From CAYVUM01 sp964619055 (GTDB lineage: Bacteria > Pseudomonadota > Alphaproteobacteria > Rhodospirillales > Defluviicoccaceae): DNA of 64,000 nucleotides. Both the position numbers and the translations under genes were made by a program. Below the pieces are notes generated by a model. The model did not search any database and was not told the origin of the DNA. It saw only the letters and a program-made list of their open reading frames with translations. Shown piece by piece: positions 48,598-56,882 of the stretch. The DNA lies in NCBI GenBank assembly GCA_964619055.1, contig CAZUDB010000001.1, forward strand, positions 1 through 64,000, in the 5' to 3' direction. Position 1 is the stretch's first letter. Each line of letters starts with the position of its first letter.

Positions 48598-49649
48598 AAC
48601 CTCGCCAAACGGTCCACGGCGCGGCCGGCGGCATCCCGAACGATCTCCGCCTTGTCGGTCATCGCAGCGCCCGCCACCGGCATCAGCGACGGATCGCCTG
48701 AATTGCCTATTGCCACAATGGTGTTTCGAACAAGCCGGTCCCGTCCGCTCCGCTTGATGGCACTGCTCGCGTAGCGGGTTCGAAACGCCCCGTCGTTCAG
48801 CTTCGCCAGCTCGATAAGAGGGGGGGATACGCGATCAGGTACCATACGAAGATCATCGTGCGACGTCTCCGTCGCAAACCGATTCCAAGGGCAGGCAGCA
48901 AGGCAATCGTCGCACCCGTATACCCTGTTGCCGAACCGCTCCTCCAGCGCCGGATCGATCGTGCCCCCATGTTCGATCGTCAGATAGGACAAACAGCGTC
49001 GCGGCTCGATCCGATAGGGCTCCGCTAACGCATCGGTCGGACATGCCGCCATGCAGCGTTCGCAAGAGCCGCAATGGTCCGGGCTCGGGTCATCCGCGGG
49101 CAGATCCAGGGACGTGAAAACCTCACCCAAAAACAGCCATGAGCCGTATCTTCGTGATACGAGATTGGTATGCTTACCGACCCAGCCGAGGCCGGCGCGC
49201 ATGGCGAGCGGCTTTTCCATGACGGGTGCCGTGTCGACAAACACCTTGGCCTCGCAGCCATAACGTTCCACGATCCAACGACCAAGCGCCTTGATGCGCG
49301 ACTTGACCACCGTGTGATAATCGCGACCACCAGCATATACACTGATGGCGGCGTGCCTGCGCTTCTCCTTGGCCGTCTGCTCGAAGGGGTCCGCAGCCGG
49401 CCCGTAGTTCAGGCCAAGGGCGATCACGCTCCGCGCCGCCGGCCAAAGGACCTGGGGGTCGGCTCGGCGCTCGGCCGTTGATGCCATCCAGCCCATGCTG
49501 CCGTGGCGGCCATCGGCCAGAAATGCCGCCAAGTTACGGGCATCGTCCACATCGGCGACGGCCGAGGCAAAGCCGACTGCATCGAAACCGAGGCGGTTAG
49601 CCTCGGCACGAATGGCATCCTTGATGTTGCGCGCGGACCCGCCGTTCAG
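48582..49649 (-). CDS. queG: Epoxyqueuosine reductase QueG, probable CTG start
   Basis: The product is 355 aa if translation starts at CTG 49649. It reduces epoxyqueuosine to queuosine in tRNA using cobalamin and two [4Fe-4S] clusters: CGSCERCMAACPTDAL, RRCLSYLTIE and CDDCLAACPWNRF. The first conventional start (GTG 49550) would delete a clearly QueG-like N-terminus, NIKDAIRAEANRLGFDAVGFA. No ATG, GTG or TTG lies in frame before it. A CTG overlaps the upstream gene's TGA (CTGA) with GAAGG a few bases before. The C-terminus has an extended HEAT-like tail. It is the cobalamin-dependent third step of the queA-tgt-queG pathway. Confidence 0.92.
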   Translation of the reverse strand: MNGGSARNIKDAIRAEANRLGFDAVGFASAVADVDDARNLAAFLADGRHGSMGWMASTAERRADPQVLWPAARSVIALGLNYGPAADPFEQTAKEKRRHAAISVYAGGRDYHTVVKSRIKALGRWIVERYGCEAKVFVDTAPVMEKPLAMRAGLGWVGKHTNLVSRRYGSWLFLGEVFTSLDLPADDPSPDHCGSCERCMAACPTDALAEPYRIEPRRCLSYLTIEHGGTIDPALEERFGNRVYGCDDCLAACPWNRFATETSHDDLRMVPDRVSPPLIELAKLNDGAFRTRYASSAIKRSGRDRLVRNTIVAIGNSGDPSLMPVAGAAMTDKAEIVRDAAGRAVDRLARLCSEP

Positions 49650-52114
49650 GCGACCTTCACCGACGCCTTCGCCGGTGCCTCCTTTTGGCCTATGGTGCCG
49701 AATCGCGCGAGCAGGTCCTCATCTAACGGCAAATCGGCGTCTTTCGCCATCCTGCGATAGAACCCGACGTCTGCGCGCGCTTTCTTCAAGGTGCCCTCCC
49801 GGTCGAGTTCATAGACCCTCGCGAGATACTCAAGCGAGCGTCGGGCGGCCTCGACAGCCTCCTCCTGCCGCTTGAGGGCGCGCAAATGGCGAGCCTCCGT
49901 GCGATGGCTTGCGGAGAGCCGTAACCACTTGCCCGGACTGTCACGGCCCTGCTGTCTCGCCTCCGTGGATTGTCGCACCGTCTCAAGGGCGGATTCATGC
50001 TGACCCAGGTGGTTGAGGCTCTCGGTCAGTTCCATTGTCACGGCGGCAAAAACCAGATCGTGCCGGTCGGGCTGGCGCCGATAGAGCTTCGCGCAAATGT
50101 CCTTTGCGATCTGCAGGTGCTGGCGGGCCGCTTCAGCCTCACGCTGCGCCAACTTGATCCGGCCGAGCACTGAGAGTGCGTTCACATAGGCCAACTCGTG
50201 CGTGTCCGGGTCGTCTTCCACAAGCGCTCGGAACAATTCCACCGCCGCGGCTGCATGGGGCTCCGCCTCATCCAATCGGCGCTGCCGGAACAGTTCGGCG
50301 CCTCGGGCTGCGGTAGACCGGGCATCGGCCAGATTGAGGGACCCGCCCTTAACCAGCGCCGCAGACGGGTCGGGCACAACGGCCGTCTCCGGCACCATCG
50401 CCTCGTCACCCTTGCCCTCCTCCGGAACCGCTGCCAGGGCTTCGACAAGCCGCAAGGAGGTTGCGGAGCTGGCCGCACGATACACATCGTCATTCACGGC
50501 GCCCGACAGCGGTTCGCCCGCAATCGGCAGGGCGATCAGAAGTGGCTCCACCAGCATATCGATACGCTGATTCAGCAAGTCTTGAAGCCGCTCGGCCACG
50601 ATCGGAATCTCGGCCGCGACGACGGCGAGAGCGATCAGCGCGCGACTCGCTTCCTCATCGGTCAATCCGTCGAACAGGATCGGAAAGAACTGCGGCGTGT
50701 CGAACGCCTGACGGCCAACGAGATGAAAAGCGAGGAGTTTGGGACCGGGAAAGCTGACCCATGTTTCAGTGTGCGCAACCCTTTTGGATCCTACCCGGCC
50801 GTCGCTAGGCTTGCGATCATCAGTGTTCTTCTGAGCGTCCCCGGGAGAGCCGTCAGCGTGCGCGGCATGGCCATAGATCGCGCACAGCGCCCTGGATCCC
50901 GCAAGAATAGCCGAGTCCGCATGACCCCGCCACGTCGGCAACCGCGCCACCAACTCAAACACCCGGGCTAGACCAAGGGCACCACCAACCAGGAACAGGG
51001 CCGCGACCGCCTCGCCCATGGCCCGATTGCCAAGGCCCACAGGGACACGCTCGATAAGGGTGTCCAACTCACGATCAGAACAACCTGCGAGCACGAACAT
51101 GGGCTCAAGCGACGAAAAGCCGCAGGCGTTACCGTAGGCGGCCAACTGGACGGCTGCGAGCCGGTGGTAGCTTTGGTTATTGGCTGAGAACTGTTCCAGC
51201 ACTTCCGGTCGAGGCTTCGCCATGGCGTCGGCCAGCGTTTCGGCCGACTGACGAAACAGCTCATCCCGGATGGCAGGGGTAGCGGCCAGCGGCGGCAGTG
51301 TGCGGGTCGTCGCGACGGAAAAGCCGGCGGCCAGTGCCTGCTCACTGATCGATGCCCACCACAGCCGCTCACGAACGGCGATTACGGCGATGCGAAGGCG
51401 TGATTGCGCATGGTCGCCACGATGTTCCGCCGCCTGCGATGCCTCGCCGGGTCTCTTCCCGCCCATGTTCTGCAGCAGCGCAGAGAGAATGTCCGCACAC
51501 ATTTCGCCATCGGGTATCACCAGCAAGCGGTCGGCATTGCCGCCATCCACCGCTTCGGTCCACGCATCCCACCAGCGACCATCGGTAACCCCCGGTCGGG
51601 TTGCGACCTCCGCAGACCATCCCATCGCGCGGAGGCGACGACAAATCTCAGCGAACAACTCGCTGCGTCCCGTTCCCACCTCTCCGACAAACAGCCCGAT
51701 CGCGGCGACGTCGTTGCTCGAGCACCAACCCACGATCTCGCCAAGCGTCTCTTGCGGCAAGGCTGATTGGGGCAGGAGATCCAGGTTGCGGACAAGCAGT
51801 CGGGATGGGCTCGCCAGCTCCTGCGACGTGGGCACGTGGAGAATGCCGTATTCCACATCCTGGTCGGCCTTGTGATCGCGCATCATCTTCCGCAGACCGT
51901 GCATGAAGAGCGCGAGGCTGACGCCGGCGAGTGCACCGACGATGATGAACACCCCCTCGCCGGCCCCCGTTTGGATGCCGACGCGGGACGCGAGCCACCA
52001 TCCGCCAGCGGCCCCGGCAGCGAGCATCATCGTGCTCGACAAGAACGGAAACGGAGGGTCGTAGTCGTTAGGTTCGGCCGTCACGTCGGTCCCACCAGGG
52101 GGATTGATCGGCAT
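49646..52114 (-). CDS. Membrane-anchored P-loop/TPR protein of unknown function
   Basis: The product is 822 aa. Two hydrophobic helices lie near residues 28-45 and 54-73 (MMLAAGAAGGWWLA and FIIVGALAGVSLALFM). A degenerate Walker A, GEVGTGRS (about 144-151, Arg for Lys), and a Walker B-like RLLVIPD (196-202) follow, giving a STAND-like NTPase reading. A central helical region of ~400 residues and TPR-type repeats at about 630-790 (RRLDEAEPHAAAAVELF, LGQHESALETVRQ) complete it. GGAAGAG before the ATG at 52114 favours that start over GTG 52138. It sits between tgt and queG. I do not recognise a named family. Confidence 0.75.
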   Translation of the reverse strand: MPINPPGGTDVTAEPNDYDPPFPFLSSTMMLAAGAAGGWWLASRVGIQTGAGEGVFIIVGALAGVSLALFMHGLRKMMRDHKADQDVEYGILHVPTSQELASPSRLLVRNLDLLPQSALPQETLGEIVGWCSSNDVAAIGLFVGEVGTGRSELFAEICRRLRAMGWSAEVATRPGVTDGRWWDAWTEAVDGGNADRLLVIPDGEMCADILSALLQNMGGKRPGEASQAAEHRGDHAQSRLRIAVIAVRERLWWASISEQALAAGFSVATTRTLPPLAATPAIRDELFRQSAETLADAMAKPRPEVLEQFSANNQSYHRLAAVQLAAYGNACGFSSLEPMFVLAGCSDRELDTLIERVPVGLGNRAMGEAVAALFLVGGALGLARVFELVARLPTWRGHADSAILAGSRALCAIYGHAAHADGSPGDAQKNTDDRKPSDGRVGSKRVAHTETWVSFPGPKLLAFHLVGRQAFDTPQFFPILFDGLTDEEASRALIALAVVAAEIPIVAERLQDLLNQRIDMLVEPLLIALPIAGEPLSGAVNDDVYRAASSATSLRLVEALAAVPEEGKGDEAMVPETAVVPDPSAALVKGGSLNLADARSTAARGAELFRQRRLDEAEPHAAAAVELFRALVEDDPDTHELAYVNALSVLGRIKLAQREAEAARQHLQIAKDICAKLYRRQPDRHDLVFAAVTMELTESLNHLGQHESALETVRQSTEARQQGRDSPGKWLRLSASHRTEARHLRALKRQEEAVEAARRSLEYLARVYELDREGTLKKARADVGFYRRMAKDADLPLDEDLLARFGTIGQKEAPAKASVKVA

Positions 52115-52232
52115 GCCAAGCTCTTCCGTTAGCAACACGCGGGTAACAAGGGTTGCAACTTAAAACGTCAATCCTTGCCAATCCAATACGCCAAAGTTGA
52201 CAGTTGCGGCTGCCGCGGGCGGCTGTTTGCTC

Positions 52233-53363
52233 TCAATCGTACGGTTCGATGTCTCCCGAACCCCGGCAAGCCGCAAACTCGCGGTAGTACTGCTCGGCCG
52301 CGCCTTCGTCGATCGCCCGTCGCAACCCAGCCATCAGCTGTTGATAATAGCTGATATTATGGGTGGTTAGGAGAATCGCGCCCAGGATTTCTTTGTTGCG
52401 GACCAAATGATGCAGGTAAGCCCGCGAAAATCCTGAGCACGCCAAACATGGGCAGTCCTCATCAATGGGCCGCGGATCTTCGCTGTGGCGCGCATTTTCA
52501 ATATTGAGCGGACCGCGACGTGTGAACGCTTGGCCGGTCCGCCCGGAGCGGGTTGGCAACACACAGTCAAACAGATCGACGCCCCGGGCAACGGCACCAA
52601 CGATATCTTCAGGTTTGCCGACGCCCATCAGATAGCGCGGGCGATCGGCGGCGAGCTGCGGCACCGTTGCCTCCAGAACCTCGAGCATGGTTGTCTGACC
52701 TTCGCCGACGGCAAGCCCGCCGATGGCGTAGCCGTCGAAGCCGATTGCTTGTAGCGCCGTCGCCGAGGCCTCCCGCAGGTCGGCATAAACACCGCCCTGC
52801 ACAATGCCGAAGAGACCGTAACCCTGACGCGGCACGAAAGCAGCCTTGGATCGCTCAGCCCAACGCATGGACCGCTCCATGGACATCCGGGCCGTCGCGT
52901 GATCGGCGGGATAGGGCGTGCATTCGTCCAGTACCATGGTGATGGTGGCGTCAAGCTTGTGCTGGATTTCAACCGCGGTGCGCGGCGTAAGTTCGTGCCG
53001 GCTGCCATCGATGTGGGAACGAAAGGCGACCCCCTCCTCCTTGACCCGGGCCAATTCCCCCAGCGACATCACCTGATACCCACCGGAATCGGTCAGGATC
53101 GGGCCTGGCCACTTCATGAAGCGGCGCAGTCCGCCCAATCGCGCGATCCGGTCGGCGCCGGGCCTGAGCATCAGATGATAGGTGTTGGCAAGCACCATCT
53201 GCGCACCCGCAGCCGCCACCATCTCCGGTGTCATCGCCTTGACGGTAGCCGCGGTCCCAACAGGCATGAAGGCAGGCGTGTCCACCGTGCCATGGGCAGT
53301 CGACAAGCGCCCGCGCCGGGCCTCGCCGTCTGTGGCGGCGATGACGAAGCCTACGTCGCTCAC
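52233..53363 (-). CDS. tgt: Queuine/preQ1 tRNA-guanine transglycosylase
   Basis: The product is 376 aa. It exchanges guanine-34 of GUN tRNAs for preQ1. The active-site Asp regions are ILTDSGGYQVMSLG and DLFDCVLPTRSGRTGQAFTRRG; zinc ligands are in DEDCPCLACSGFSRAYLHHL. The GTG at 53363 (VSDVGFVIAATDGEARRG) overlaps the queA stop by four bases (GTGA); the frame stays open far upstream antisense to nothing meaningful. It is the second gene of the queuosine operon. Confidence 0.96.
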   Translation of the reverse strand: MSDVGFVIAATDGEARRGRLSTAHGTVDTPAFMPVGTAATVKAMTPEMVAAAGAQMVLANTYHLMLRPGADRIARLGGLRRFMKWPGPILTDSGGYQVMSLGELARVKEEGVAFRSHIDGSRHELTPRTAVEIQHKLDATITMVLDECTPYPADHATARMSMERSMRWAERSKAAFVPRQGYGLFGIVQGGVYADLREASATALQAIGFDGYAIGGLAVGEGQTTMLEVLEATVPQLAADRPRYLMGVGKPEDIVGAVARGVDLFDCVLPTRSGRTGQAFTRRGPLNIENARHSEDPRPIDEDCPCLACSGFSRAYLHHLVRNKEILGAILLTTHNISYYQQLMAGLRRAIDEGAAEQYYREFAACRGSGDIEPYD

Positions 53364-54421
53364 GGAACCGACCCGAGAGATGACTCGTGGCGGCTTAACA
53401 GCGAGGCATCGCCGTAGGAGTAGAAGCGGTAGCCGACCGCAATGGCGTGGGCGTAAGCGGCCTTCATCCGATCGCGCCCGGCAAAGGCGCAGACCAGCAT
53501 GAACAACGTCGATCGGGGTAAATGAAAATTGGTCAGCAACAAGTCCGCCGTGCGGACCCGATAGCCAGGTCGGATGAAAAGGTCCGACCATCCTGCAAAG
53601 GGACAGACTGTGCCGGCCTGATCGGCAGCAGTTTCCAGGAGGCGCAAGGCGGTCGTGCCAACGGCAACGATCCGGCCGCCTGCCGCGCGCGCGCTCGCAA
53701 TTGCCGCTGCGGCTCCTTCCGTTACCTGCCCCCACTCCCGATGCATGACGTGCTCACTGATACGCTGCACGGTCACGGGCCGAAAGGTCCCTGCGCCAAC
53801 GTGCAGCGTCACCTGCGTGTGGGCAATGCCGCGCGCCGCCAAGGCATCCAAGAGCGGCGCCGTGAAGTGAAGCCCGGCCGTTGGCGCTGCCGCCGCGCCC
53901 GGTCGCGCGGCATAGATCGTTTGGTAGTCAGTGCGATCGCGTCGGTCCGCTAAGTCTGGCCGCTTGATGTAGGGCGGCAGCGGTGGCGCGCCAAATCGCT
54001 CTAGGTAGGCCAGGACAGCATCGAAGCCCAGCCCGAAGGCAAGCGACACCTCGCCAGCATCACCCTTGCCGGCCACGGTCGCAATCACGCCGGCATCAAA
54101 GATAATCCGGTCGTGCACACGCAGCTTTCGAGCGGGCTTTGCGAGGGCTTGCCACGTGCCCGATACCGTTTCGGCCAGCAGTGTCACCTCCACGCTTTGT
54201 GCCTCCGGACGTTGGAGGCGACCACGCAGACGACCGGGAATCACTTTGGTGTCGTTCAGCACGAGCAAATCACGGGAACGAAGTAGGTCCGGCAGGTCGC
54301 GGACCGTTCTATCCTCGAGCCCTGATCCGACGACGAGGAGCCGTGCCGAGTCCCGGGGGACGGCAGGTCGCTGAGCGATCCGCTCGGGTGGGAGCGCGAA
54401 ATCGAAGTCGGAAAGCTGCAT
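53360..54421 (-). CDS. queA: S-adenosylmethionine:tRNA ribosyltransferase-isomerase
   Basis: The product is 353 aa. QueA builds the epoxycyclopentane ring of queuosine from the ribose of SAM. It begins MQLSDFDFALPPERIAQRPA; DLLVLNDTKVIPGRLRG and PTAGLHFTAPLLDAL are highly diagnostic, as is LLLTNFHLPRSTLFMLVCAFAG near the C-terminus. The ATG at 54421 matches the family start; an open extension to 54541 has no family similarity. It leads the operon queA-tgt-(P-loop/TPR)-queG-(FGE-like). Confidence 0.96.
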   Translation of the reverse strand: MQLSDFDFALPPERIAQRPAVPRDSARLLVVGSGLEDRTVRDLPDLLRSRDLLVLNDTKVIPGRLRGRLQRPEAQSVEVTLLAETVSGTWQALAKPARKLRVHDRIIFDAGVIATVAGKGDAGEVSLAFGLGFDAVLAYLERFGAPPLPPYIKRPDLADRRDRTDYQTIYAARPGAAAAPTAGLHFTAPLLDALAARGIAHTQVTLHVGAGTFRPVTVQRISEHVMHREWGQVTEGAAAAIASARAAGGRIVAVGTTALRLLETAADQAGTVCPFAGWSDLFIRPGYRVRTADLLLTNFHLPRSTLFMLVCAFAGRDRMKAAYAHAIAVGYRFYSYGDASLLSRHESSLGSVP

Positions 54422-54786
54422 GGGACTCTGGTGCGAACCGTTCGGGCTCCCGCCCGTGCTCGGGTATTGGCCGTGCGCCGGACCACGCGGCGCCATGGGG
54501 GATTTTGCCCTCTGGTCGAACGATACAACGCTTGGCGGCATTTCACGCTACCCGTCAAGCCGATTCGGCTTTGCCAAGCACTGAAGAACCGGTGCTGGAG
54601 GCGATTGACGTGCGGCACGAATCTCAAGGGTTGGCTCACACCACGCGTATATTAGCGAAGGTCCAGGCAACTCAATCGACCCGATGGCCGGCTTCCAGCG
54701 TCCATGGGATCGGTGCTAAGGTGCCGCGTCTGAAGCCAACGGGCATCGAACCGGGCTTCCAGGGAGGTTTAACTGGGGAGGGGTGA
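54422..54786. other. Divergent gap between queA and the first pfkB gene, 365 bases
   Basis: No gene supported. Open frames on the plus strand here continue antisense to queA and look artefactual. It should contain the divergent promoters of the queuosine operon and the sugar-kinase genes; I could not point to specific boxes. GGGAGG about 20 bases and GGGGAGGGG a few bases before 54787 serve as the kinase ribosome binding site. Confidence 0.4.
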
Positions 54787-55713
54787 ATGCCCAAAGTCGT
54801 AACCCTGACGATCAACCCCGCCGTGGACATCAGCTGGGAAGTGGACGACGTTGTCCCCACGCGCAAGCTGCGATCCGGCGGTGGACGCGTCTTTCCTGGC
54901 GGTGGCGGCATCAATGTCTCCCACGCCATTTCCGAACTGGGAGGCGAGAGCACGGCCGTGTTCACCCAGGGCGGAATCATCGGCACGCTCCTGACAGAGC
55001 TACTCGACGATTACGCTATCGACCGACGTGTGATTAAGGTCTCCGGCCGCACTAGGCTTAGCGCCACCATGTTCGAGAAATCTACGGAGGACGAATACCG
55101 GGTAACTCCGCCAGGACCTGAGCTTCTGGAGCACGAATGGAAGGCCGTGCTCGACCTAATTTCAAAAATGGAGTGCGAGTATTTGGTCTGCGCTGGCAGC
55201 CTGCCGGCCGGTGTTCCGGAAGATTTTTACGCCCGCGTGGCAGCCGCCGTTAAACCCCGAAATACGAAAGTCGTACTGGACACGTCCGGTCGGGCACTGG
55301 TCGAGGCTCTTCGGGAAGGTGTTTATCTGGTCAAGCCGAACCTGCGGGAAATGGAGCACATTGTCGGACGCAAAGCTCCAACGCCCGAGAAGCAGGAGCA
55401 GTTGGTGCGCCAGATTATCGACGACGGCGGCGCAGAGATCATCACGCTCACGCTCGGCGAAAAGGGCGCTCTGATGGTCTGGAAGGACGGCGCCAAGCGC
55501 TTGCCCAGCCCCGCCGTCGAGAAGAAAAGCGCTGTCGGTGCCGGCAGCAGCTTCGTTGGCGGCATAGTCCACGCACTCTCCCAAGGCCGCACGATCGAAG
55601 AAGCCTTCACCATGGCCGTTGCCTGTGGAACGGCGGCTTTGATGACACCGGGAACCGAGTTGTGCCGAAAGTCCGAAGTGGACCGCCTTTACGAGGAACT
55701 TCTGCAGCAGTGA
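54787..55713 (+). CDS. PfkB-family sugar kinase, catalytic Asp replaced
   Basis: The product is 308 aa, aligned without gaps to the paralogue at 55826. The PfkB fold is intact: LTINPAVDISWEVD, FPGGGGINVSHAISELGG, RVTPPGPEL and KPNLREMEHIVG. The second PfkB signature reads SAVGAGSSFVGG: residue 254, the catalytic base Asp of GAGD, is Ser. The kinase is therefore probably inactive or much slowed and may act as a regulatory partner of the second copy (inference). The anion-hole glycines remain. The gene is led by a strong ribosome binding site. Confidence 0.85.
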   Translation: MPKVVTLTINPAVDISWEVDDVVPTRKLRSGGGRVFPGGGGINVSHAISELGGESTAVFTQGGIIGTLLTELLDDYAIDRRVIKVSGRTRLSATMFEKSTEDEYRVTPPGPELLEHEWKAVLDLISKMECEYLVCAGSLPAGVPEDFYARVAAAVKPRNTKVVLDTSGRALVEALREGVYLVKPNLREMEHIVGRKAPTPEKQEQLVRQIIDDGGAEIITLTLGEKGALMVWKDGAKRLPSPAVEKKSAVGAGSSFVGGIVHALSQGRTIEEAFTMAVACGTAALMTPGTELCRKSEVDRLYEELLQQ

Positions 55714-55825
55714 CCAAGCGGTCCTTGCTCCACGGGATGTCCACCCGCCACGGCGTCGTTGCCAATCATCAGAGTCGCGCCCATCCAATCACGGCGCAGC
55801 CAGGTTTTGAGCAGGGAGTGAGCTC

Positions 55826-56755
55826 ATGCGGCAAATCATGACGATAACAATGAACCCGGCCGTCGATATCTTCTGGGAGATCGAGGAGATGGTGGCCCAT
55901 CGGAAGTTGCGATCCACCCGCGGTATGATCTTTCCGGGAGGTGGAGGCATCAACGTGTCGCGCGTGATCTCGATCCTCGGGGGTGAGAGTTGGGCCATCA
56001 TCACCCGCGGCGGTCTCACCGGCCAGCTCCTAACGGAGCTTCTCGACGAACTCGGCCTCAGCCGCCGCGTGATCAAGATCGGCGGCCACACCCGCTTGAG
56101 TGCCATCGTGTTCGAACGTTCCACGGGCCTCGAGTATCGGGTGACACCGCCTGGGCCGCAGCTCGACGAGGCCGAGTGGCAGGCCTGCCTGGACTTGGTG
56201 TCAACGATGGAAACGGAGTACGTGGTTGGGACGGGCAGCCTGCCTCGTGGTGTGCCGAACGACTTCTACGCCCGCATCGCTGCCACCGTTCGGGATCGTG
56301 GTGCCAAATTCGTGCTCGACACCTCCGGCCGCGCCTTGGACGAGGCCCTAAAGGAGGGTGTTTATCTTCTCAAGCCAAACCAGCGCGAACTTGAAAACCT
56401 GCTCGGCCGGCGTGCGTTCACGCATCAGCAGCAAGAAGAGCTTGCTCGCGAAATCGTCGACCGCGGAATGGCGCAAATGGTCGCGCTGACGCTGGGCGAA
56501 GATGGCGCACTTCTCGTGTGGGATGGCGGTTCCAAACGCCTGCCCAGCCCCAAGGTGGAGGTCAAGAGTGCCGCCGGCGCCGGGGATACCTTTGTCGGTG
56601 CGCTCACATTCGGCCTGTCACAAGGCTGGGACCCGGAAGAAGCCTTCACTCTTGCCGTCGCGGCCGGTGCCGCTGCGGTCACGACCCCCGGCACGGAACT
56701 ATGCTATAAAGAAGACGTGGATCGGCTTTTGGCTCAGCTTCGCGCCATGATCTAA
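55826..56755 (+). CDS. pfkB: 6-phosphofructokinase II / PfkB-family kinase
   Basis: The product is 309 aa. It has TMNPAVDIFWEIE, FPGGGGINVSRVISILGGES, and the complete C-terminal signature SAAGAGDTFVGAL with catalytic Asp254. The pattern most resembles phosphofructokinase 2 and 1-phosphofructokinase; exact sugar-phosphate specificity cannot be read. It lies 112 bases after its paralogue, with GGGAGTGAGCTC before the ATG. Together with the amylases downstream it suggests breakdown of glycogen or starch to glycolysis (inference). Confidence 0.9.
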   Translation: MRQIMTITMNPAVDIFWEIEEMVAHRKLRSTRGMIFPGGGGINVSRVISILGGESWAIITRGGLTGQLLTELLDELGLSRRVIKIGGHTRLSAIVFERSTGLEYRVTPPGPQLDEAEWQACLDLVSTMETEYVVGTGSLPRGVPNDFYARIAATVRDRGAKFVLDTSGRALDEALKEGVYLLKPNQRELENLLGRRAFTHQQQEELAREIVDRGMAQMVALTLGEDGALLVWDGGSKRLPSPKVEVKSAAGAGDTFVGALTFGLSQGWDPEEAFTLAVAAGAAAVTTPGTELCYKEDVDRLLAQLRAMI

Positions 56756-56882
56756 CCTGCTCGTATCACCCCTTGTCCAATCGTTTAGTCGATATTCTGG
56801 CGCGCGTTGCGACGGACCGCTTTTGGCGCGGGCGCGACTGCCAGCAACTCGGACTCAAGCGATCGAGGAACGCACTCCGATC

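Noticed and set aside
53364..53735. Upstream extension of tgt
   Set aside because: It runs within queA in another frame and is low-complexity; the GTG at 53363 gives the normal 376-aa length and a GTGA overlap with queA.
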